This document shows positions 20,176-25,412 of a DNA stretch of 25,412 nucleotides, piece after piece. The position numbers and the translations under genes are program-made. This DNA comes from Beroe ovata. Its lineage: Eukaryota; Ctenophora; Nuda; Beroida; Beroidae. A model generated the notes under the pieces. That model was not told the DNA's origin. It ran no database searches and worked only from the letters and a program-made list of their open reading frames with translations. Each line of letters opens with the position of its first letter. Position 1 is the first letter of the stretch. The DNA lies in the NCBI GenBank assembly GCA_946803715.1, contig CAMPET010000002.1, positions 93,522 to 118,933 on the forward strand, read 5' to 3'.

Positions 20176-20867
20176 TGACGGCGAACAGCTGAAGAAGCAA
20201 AGTTTTGTGTGTGTGTAATTGTGTACGTCTGTGTGTTTGTTTGTGAGTGTGTATCTTTCAGTATCTGTGGTGTATGTTTGCGCCTGTGTTTCTTACAATG
20301 TGTGTTTGTATGTTTCATCTGTTTGTACAGTCTGCATGAGGAAGGCTGGTGTAATTCGAAACTGTTTATCCCCTCCGCTGTCAAACAAGGATAATCATCA
20401 TACACAGTATCTTCCGCATTCTAATTGTGCCTCATTATGTCATTATGTAATGAGTGTACGTGTATGGACACTGGTATCCGTGTATGTCTTTCTCGAGGGA
20501 GAGGAACGCTGTATTTGGGAATGTCACGTAACTGTTTTAACTTTTTGTTGGTGTAGTTACTCACTTTTGACTGCATTTTTTCCAATTGCACAATGCATAT
20601 TTCACATTTCTCTCATATTTCTACCTGCTAGTTCTACCCTTATCCTCTCTTCTCCTTTATCCCTCACTATTATCCACAATTCCGCCGTCTCCCTCTCATT
20701 TACCAATACCACTTTTTGTTGGACCGCTACAGCTGCACCATGCAGTACCATGCTCTTCCTTTACCACCCCTTCTTCCCTTCATAACAGCCCCACTATCAC
20801 CTTTTCACACCTCTGAGAAGTGTTGTTTTTTGTGGGTCGCTTATCTCGTTGATATCAGTTAACACCA

Positions 20868-20905
<38 letters not shown>

Positions 20906-21454
20906 CACATTGTACGGGTGCATGTTCCGGTGATACACAATGTATCACTATATTGTCAGCACTTGGTCAGCTTCCCCAATTTGTGCCAGACATTTTTTCA
21001 TCTGGCAGACATTTTTCTGTTCTATGTATGTGTGTGTTTGTGTGCGTGTGTGTGTGTGTGTGTTTGTGTGAGTGAGTTTTCGAACATTCCTTGTCCCTGC
21101 TTCTGCTAATCGATACTGATGAACACGCAGACAATATAACACGATTCTCCCAGATTATCAGCCATATTCTGTCTATCCTAAACCCCACATTCCCCCTTCC
21201 CCTCGCTACCCCGTATTGCGCTATAGTAGTAACAAAGATAAGGAATTCTGCATTCTGTCGTCACTGTATATGCATATCTACTACCTCTATGTAAGTTAAA
21301 CTATGGGTAAGTTCGGAGGATAACTTCATACTGTTGCTGTTGTTTTGCATGACTCCGCTGGTAAGTGCTAGGCGATACTACTGTAGACTATCCGCACATA
21401 TAGATATTAGTAATTTCTGATACACCGTTCCTGCAACAGTGCACTGTGCAGTTC
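20176..21454. other. No gene recognised; GT/CA- and pyrimidine-rich
   Basis: Contains (CA)n at 20869-20902, GT-rich runs at 20207-20320 and 21025-21070, and a pyrimidine-rich stretch at about 20610-20790. Long ORFs here come from low complexity and no splice-site-bounded exon is convincing. Confidence 0.6.
20869..20902. repeat. (CA)n microsatellite
   Basis: About 17 uninterrupted CA units. Confidence 0.95.
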
Positions 21455-21645
21455 TCCTCAGTCAGGGGGGGTGTGCTCAGTGAGGAGGTATGCTCGGTCT
21501 TGTGCTCAGTGAGGGGTATGCCCGGTGTTGTGCTCAGTCAGGCGGTATGCCCGGTGTTGTGCTCAGTGAGGGGTGTGCTCGGTGTTGTGCTCAGTGAGGG
21601 GGGTATGCTTGGTGGTGTGCTCAGTGAGGGGGTGTGCCCGGTGTT
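21455..21645. repeat. 28-bp minisatellite, main block
   Basis: About seven imperfect units around GTGCTCAGTGAGGGG followed by TATGCCCGGTGTT. Units differ by small substitutions and one- to three-base changes in the G run. The array resumes after the insert at 21646-21993. Confidence 0.85.
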
Positions 21646-21993
21646 TTAGTAAGCTACGCTCATCACACTAAACGCCTCAAGCCAGTGAAATTGAGCAAGG
21701 ATAAGCAACCCCCGCTACCCGGCGACCCAGGTAAAGCGGAGCAGCCAGAACCTCCTATACCCCCGAGGTTCCTGCACCCTATCCAGTGAGAACTGGTCTA
21801 CCCAGAGACCCCTGGAGGGACACTCCATCATCAGCATGAGGGATCTTCGCCCAGCAGAGAGACCTTCAGCTGTGGCACCTGGGGAGGTACGGGACTTGTT
21901 TCCCATCCCGGCCACGCTCAGCTAGGGTAGAGCTCCCACTGTGCCCTAGTGTGGCTGTGTGGACCCTGCGGGTCCATCCCCCTATTAGTAGTA
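21646..21993. mobile_element. GC-rich insert in the minisatellite, possible retroposon
   Basis: This 348-bp stretch has a base composition unlike its flanks, interrupts the 28-bp minisatellite, and ends in TTAGTAGTAG, like the short tandem tails of some non-LTR elements. The 10-mer GCCCGGTGTT flanks it on both sides (21636-21645 and 21994-22003), but this word belongs to the minisatellite unit, so it is weak evidence for a target-site duplication. There is no intact coding region; a 66-codon ORF on the minus strand has no recognised domain. Confidence 0.4.
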
Positions 21994-22048
21994 GCCCGGT
22001 GTTGTGCTCAGTCAGGGGTAGTGCTCGGTGTTGTGCTCGGTGTGCAAT
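21994..22048. repeat. 28-bp minisatellite, block after the insert
   Basis: About two further units (GCCCGGTGTTGTGCTCAGTC and a shortened copy) of the array at 21455-21645. Confidence 0.8.
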
Positions 22049-22199
22049 TTTGTAGACCGTACTCTGACGGTATCTGCCAATTCGAGTTTCATTGTTCCTT
22101 CTAATCGTTGTCTCATTGACCTCATTTCAACCCATGTAAAGACTAGATGATTGATGACTAGATGCTGTTAGATACAGGTTTAGCAAGGTTAACAGTTGA

Positions 22200-22303
22200 C
22201 ACTGACAGGGCACTATTAGCAGGTCTGCTGCATCAGGTGACACTGACAGGGCACTATTATATACTATGATAGCAGCCGCAGCATCTATAGTGCCCTGTCA
22301 GTG
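22200..22303. repeat. Direct and inverted copies of CACTGACAGGGCACTAT
   Basis: The 17-mer occurs at 22200-22216 and 22241-22257 in the same direction and at 22287-22303 inverted. The second and third copies can form a perfect 17-bp stem with a 29-base loop. Confidence 0.85.
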
Positions 22304-22565
22304 GCCCCTTAACCTGGCACTTTGACAGCTTGTCAATGAATACCGACAAGGTGTCACCGTGGTCCCAATGAGTGTGCACTGTAAACTGTGCACCCTATCA
22401 TCCAGCTGCTATAGACAACTTCACAAGGTGCATAAGTGAGTAGCATACTGTGTATTCGGTATATTTGTGTGTCTGTCAACATGTCCCTTGTCATATGACA
22501 TGCGTCTTCATGTTCATATGACGTGTGTGCACATGACGTGTGAGATTGGTGTGGTTTCTGTGGCG

Positions 22566-22596
22566 TGAATCCTGTCGTTTTCACCGACAGGATTCA
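22566..22596. repeat. 12-bp perfect hairpin
   Basis: TGAATCCTGTCG at 22566-22577 pairs perfectly with CGACAGGATTCA at 22585-22596 around a 7-base loop. No adjacent gene explains it. Confidence 0.85.
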
Positions 22597-22647
22597 TCTT
22601 CTACCAGACGGAAGCAAGGTGTGACACTTCATTCCTCTGGTTCCTCC

Positions 22648-22689
22648 TGTTACTCTAGTGTTACTCTAGTGTTACTCTAGTGTTACTCT
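22648..22689. repeat. Tandem repeat, unit TGTTACTCTAG
   Basis: Three perfect 11-bp units plus a fourth of nine bases. Confidence 0.9.
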
Positions 22690-23472
22690 GCCCAGAGATA
22701 CACACGGCAGTCTGGTTAGTGTGTCTACATGTAGACAGTCTGTGTGATTCCATCGCTTTGACACCAGCTGGTATTCCTGGTACTTGCTACCACTTCCTCT
22801 GCAGTACCAGATTGATGTTGTTTACCTAAATCGAGGAACTGCCACTCGNGCTGATGATATAATGTCCGCTTTGTAAGCATGGTGACAATTAATGTGACAA
22901 GCAGAATAGCTGTCCCCGGACACACATTATCTATTGTGGAGGTCTACTTGTATATGACAATAATAACTCCACTGTCGATATCACTGCCTCACCAATGCTA
23001 TAATAGGACCACTATTGTCCAGTCTGAGTATAGGTACCCATTGTAGAGTACCCTATTGTATTGCTGACATAGTGCTGACATAGTGATAGTTTCATTGTTC
23101 ACGCTGACACACTGCTTTGATAGGGTGTGGCTATTTAAGATCAGTGATCATCACTTTGAATGTATTCCGACTTGTCTTCTCTTGCTCCCTTCTAATGCCA
23201 ATGATCTGGCAAACTTTCGGATTAATATCTCGTTCCCTATCTGACCTTCCAGCTGCACTAGAGCCCATGATTCCCTGAGTTTTTCATTTGGTGATTCTGT
23301 TCCTGTGTTTCGGCTCTGTGTTTCAGATAGCACACGAACTTCATATTGCAATAGTCGAATGCTGGTTGCTACAGATGTAACTCATTGTGGGGGAACATGT
23401 AACATGCTGTATCACATGATAATGTATAATGTGCACGGGTAATTAAACTCCCATTATCTGCTCCTACCCCTT
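22690..23472. other. No gene recognised
   Basis: Includes the N at 22849. A minus-strand ORF at 23151-23351 has ordinary-looking composition but no flanking exon, promoter or recognisable motif, so I did not call it. Confidence 0.6.
22849..22849. other. Single N, possible contig join
   Basis: Third single ambiguous base in the window. By analogy with 733 and 1814 it may mark another join, but I saw no duplicated flank here. Confidence 0.5.
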
Positions 23473-23482
23473 CCCACGCACG

Positions 23483-23562
23483 CTCCCCCCTCCTTCTCCC
23501 CTCCCTCTCCCTCCAATTACCGGGGATGAGACAGGGGAGTTAGAGAGAGGGAAGGGAGGGGG
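23483..23562. repeat. Polypyrimidine tract followed by polypurine tract
   Basis: A C/T-only run at about 23483-23513 is followed, after AATTAC, by a G/A-rich run to 23562 with several G triplets (GGGAAGGGAGGGGG). The two halves are roughly complementary. Confidence 0.7.
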
Positions 23563-23685
23563 CATAATGATACAATGTAACAAGAGATAGAGAGGGGAGT
23601 TTTGCTGTGTATTATTATCACACTCTAGTTACTTCATAAGTAGTCATATCCTGTGGTCATGTGACTCGTGTGCACTGTGTCTGTG

Positions 23686-23815
23686 TGTTTGTGTGTGTGT
23701 GTGCTGTTGTCTGTATTTATGTGTGTGTAATGTGTATGTATGTATTGTGTATGTGTGTAATATGTATGTATGTAATTTGTATGTATGTATAATATGTATG
23801 TATATGTATGTCATG
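23686..23815. repeat. GT-rich and (TGTA)n simple repeat
   Basis: A GT run grades into repeated TGTATGTA words with AATA interruptions up to about 23815. Confidence 0.85.
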
Positions 23816-23974
23816 TGTACGAGTGTTAATGTGTCGCTGATTACCAGTCACTCTCCCCCTCTCTCTCTCCCCCTCTCGCCACACTCACACACATACACCC
23901 GAATTAAAGAGCTCTCCGAACTACCCCACATCCACCACAAACACCTCAGGGTCCCCCGGATTGCACTATCCCAA

Positions 23975-24045
23975 CCAATCACGGCTCTCCTCCAGCATCA
24001 CGTGTGAGTGAACAGCCAATCAGATTGTGTTATCGTGATCACGTG
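23975..24045. promoter_or_regulatory. CCAAT / E-box / CCAAT module
   Basis: CCAAT at 23975-23979 (AACCAATCACGG), CACGTG at 23999-24004, CCAAT at 24016-24020 (CAGCCAATCAGA) and another CACGTG at 24040-24045. Both CCAAT sites fit NF-Y well. The CCAAT-to-CCAAT distance is 41 bp, nearly the same as in the module at 19752 (42 bp). No TATA box or gene start is seen next to it. Confidence 0.4.
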
Positions 24046-25060
24046 GTGTGTGTGTGTGTTCTACCTAATGAGAAGTTCCCTGTGCTTTTCGTCAAGTGTA
24101 TGTCCGGTTGGTTGATACTTGTTTGCCAAAGAAGGTGTTGACTGAATATCGTGTGCAAACAGAATCCCCAGTCATTGTCATCTGACACACTGCAGCTCCT
24201 GGCACCTTGCCAAATTCCTATACTTTTTCACATGTTCCCATTCTCAAGGTGGGCTCTAGTATCTTGCTATCCCGTACTTCTCTCAGTACTTCTCTCTTAG
24301 CTGCTCTGCGTTTGCATGTGTCCCCTTTTCTCAACGTCAGAATCCATTTTGTTTACGTTCATGTGCTATAGATAAACAGTGTCTTAGTATTTCAACACGA
24401 ATTTTACACCTTATACATTATGTGTACTGATGAACCATGTTGCCACAATGAGCTAGGTAAGTACGATGTACAGTGTACACACGATTTACATTGTACAGTG
24501 TATACACGATGTACAGTGTACACACACGGTACTGGTCACTGAGTAGTAGGTGTGTGAAACACCGTGTAGGGACCGCCAGGGGGTCATATGGAACTTGGAA
24601 TTAATGAATCTTGTGTATTATAGCTGTAACACGGTATAACCACTAGCCAGTATATATCACGAATCATCATGATGTAGTTAACCAGGACTCATGAATCAGT
24701 CAAGAGTTTCGATTTGTCTCAACCTGACTCACGCATCCGTGACAGATATTGGAGGGTCACATTCATCATCATAGCTTATAGTTCATTATACCCATCTATC
24801 CGATACGATTTTATATCTTTTCAGTTCTGGGTCTCGGTGATTGATTCGTGGACGCTTTTAGAGTTTTTATCTTCAGAAACTTATAAAGTAACATTTTATT
24901 AGTTCAAAATTATTCTTAGCTTAAGACCATCTGATTTATGCCGTATCACTGTTGAGCGTTGATTGTGAATTTCAATTGATATCAATAGAGTTATCAGTGA
25001 CAATTCGATCGATTATAACCCCTCTTCCTGTTGATAGGCATGTCCCGTTGCTGATGTAGC
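24046..25060. other. No gene recognised
   Basis: AT-rich DNA without a convincing exon. It holds the short repeat at 24464-24527 and a CTCF-like word at 24573-24583. Confidence 0.6.
24464..24527. repeat. Three-unit tandem repeat with GTACAGTGTAC
   Basis: Units starting CGATGTACAGTGTACACA, about 18-25 bp each. The GTACAGTGTA word and ACATTGTACAGTG also occur in the array at 18155-18680. Confidence 0.75.
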
Positions 25061-25114
25061 TAAGTCGCGCTGCTCCTAGCAACTGCACGTGTACAGACTT
25101 TCGCGCGCACGTGC

Positions 25115-25282
25115 ATGTACAAATGGGTAATGGGCGAAGAAGAGACCGGTGACTCTGAGTTTATACGAGATCTACAAGACTTCTTCCTCCCTTACTCGAC
25201 TGCAGATGCGGACCAAGAGGTCGTCCTCGACCTTACACTTCAGTATTTTACTCTTCTCCGGATATGTTATAAGATTACACAG
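25115..25282 (+). CDS. First exon of an unrecognised gene, continues past the window
   Basis: From ATG at 25115 the frame is open for 56 codons to a good donor (ACACAG then GTATGA at 25283), with an in-frame stop upstream at 25061. A second in-frame ATG at 25130 (MGEEETGDSEF) may be the real start. The peptide is acidic, then contains FIRDLQDFFLPYSTADADQ and a hydrophobic helix-like part LDLTLQYFTLLR. Composition and the splice donor look like a real coding exon, but I do not recognise the family. Upstream are CACGTG motifs (25086-25091, 25108-25113). A short out-of-frame ATG ORF starts at 25123. Confidence 0.5.
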
Positions 25283-25293
25283 GTATGACACAT

Positions 25294-25316
25294 ACACACA
25301 CACACACACACACACA
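25294..25316. repeat. (AC)n microsatellite
   Basis: CA run eleven bases into the intron after the exon at 25115-25282. CA-rich sequence continues with interruptions to about 25350. Confidence 0.95.
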
Positions 25317-25412
25317 TGCACACAGAGACACAGTCAGACACACACAGAGCGAGAAAAAGCAAGACAAACAGACAAACAGCCAAAAACACAGTAACATGAA
25401 TAGGAGAGATTG

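Noticed and set aside
20219-20785. Plus-strand ORF of 188 codons, the longest in the right part
   Set aside because: The composition comes from GT- and pyrimidine-rich DNA. There is no ATG context, domain or partner exon to support it.
21715-21915. Minus-strand ORF of 66 codons inside the GC-rich insert
   Set aside because: No recognisable domain, and the block behaves like an inserted non-coding element.
23151-23351. Minus-strand ORF of 66 codons with ordinary composition
   Set aside because: No splice sites, promoter or recognisable family support it.
23908-24007. Possible exon reading LRVPRIALSQPITALLQHHV before a GTGAGTG donor
   Set aside because: It overlaps the second CCAAT and E-box module, the acceptor is weak, and no partner exon was found.
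1-25412. CRISPR array, operon or other prokaryotic system
   Set aside because: Spliced genes, tRNA-derived SINE and microsatellites show an animal nuclear genome. The tandem repeats lack regular unique spacers.

Overview
The window is nuclear DNA from an invertebrate animal. Protein-coding genes are split by short GT-AG introns (mostly about 100 to 900 bp), dinucleotide microsatellites are abundant, and there is a tRNA-Ser gene and a tRNA-derived SINE. The products are recognisable animal orthologues that are clearly divergent from human. An early-branching animal such as a sponge or cnidarian is possible, but the sequence does not settle the lineage. It is a draft assembly: three single N bases (733, 1814, 22849) behave like contig joins.

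Left third, minus strand: NCAPD2 (condensin I HEAT-repeat subunit) runs from exon 1 at about 7.9 kb to an exon broken by the N at 733, with 17 recognisable exons whose phases all agree. A 686-bp block carrying exons 14-15 appears twice (47-732 and 1815-2500). It differs at one base and stops exactly at the Ns, so it is most likely a false duplication in the assembly. The C-terminus of NCAPD2 is missing from the window. NCAPD2 introns hold a tRNA-Ser(CGA), a SINE with a tRNA-Ile-like head, and a CpG-rich minisatellite. Upstream on the same strand is a short TPX2 (spindle assembly factor, three exons), so two mitosis genes lie in tandem.

Middle, plus strand: after 1.6 kb of non-coding DNA come PEX13 (peroxisomal import docking protein, six exons), ADAT3 (single exon, the non-catalytic subunit of the tRNA wobble adenosine deaminase), and a nine-exon coiled-coil gene of 342 codons that resembles vertebrate C6orf163. 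The genes from 11.5 to 18.1 kb are closely packed; PEX13 and ADAT3 are only about 195 bp apart.

Right part (18.1-25.1 kb): gene-poor and repeat-rich, with higher-order tandem arrays, CA/GT microsatellites, a 28-bp minisatellite interrupted by a GC-rich 348-bp insert, two hairpins, and two promoter-like modules of the same design (CCAAT, CACGTG, CCAAT). The first of these also has a TATA box and an 83-aa ORF of unknown meaning. At 25.1 kb the first exon of an unrecognised plus-strand gene begins and leaves the window.

No novel multi-gene system is evident. The points most worth following up are the assembly fault in NCAPD2, the minimal TPX2 with changed Aurora-A contact residues, the PEX13 without a YG-rich region, the SINE, and the paired promoter-like modules.
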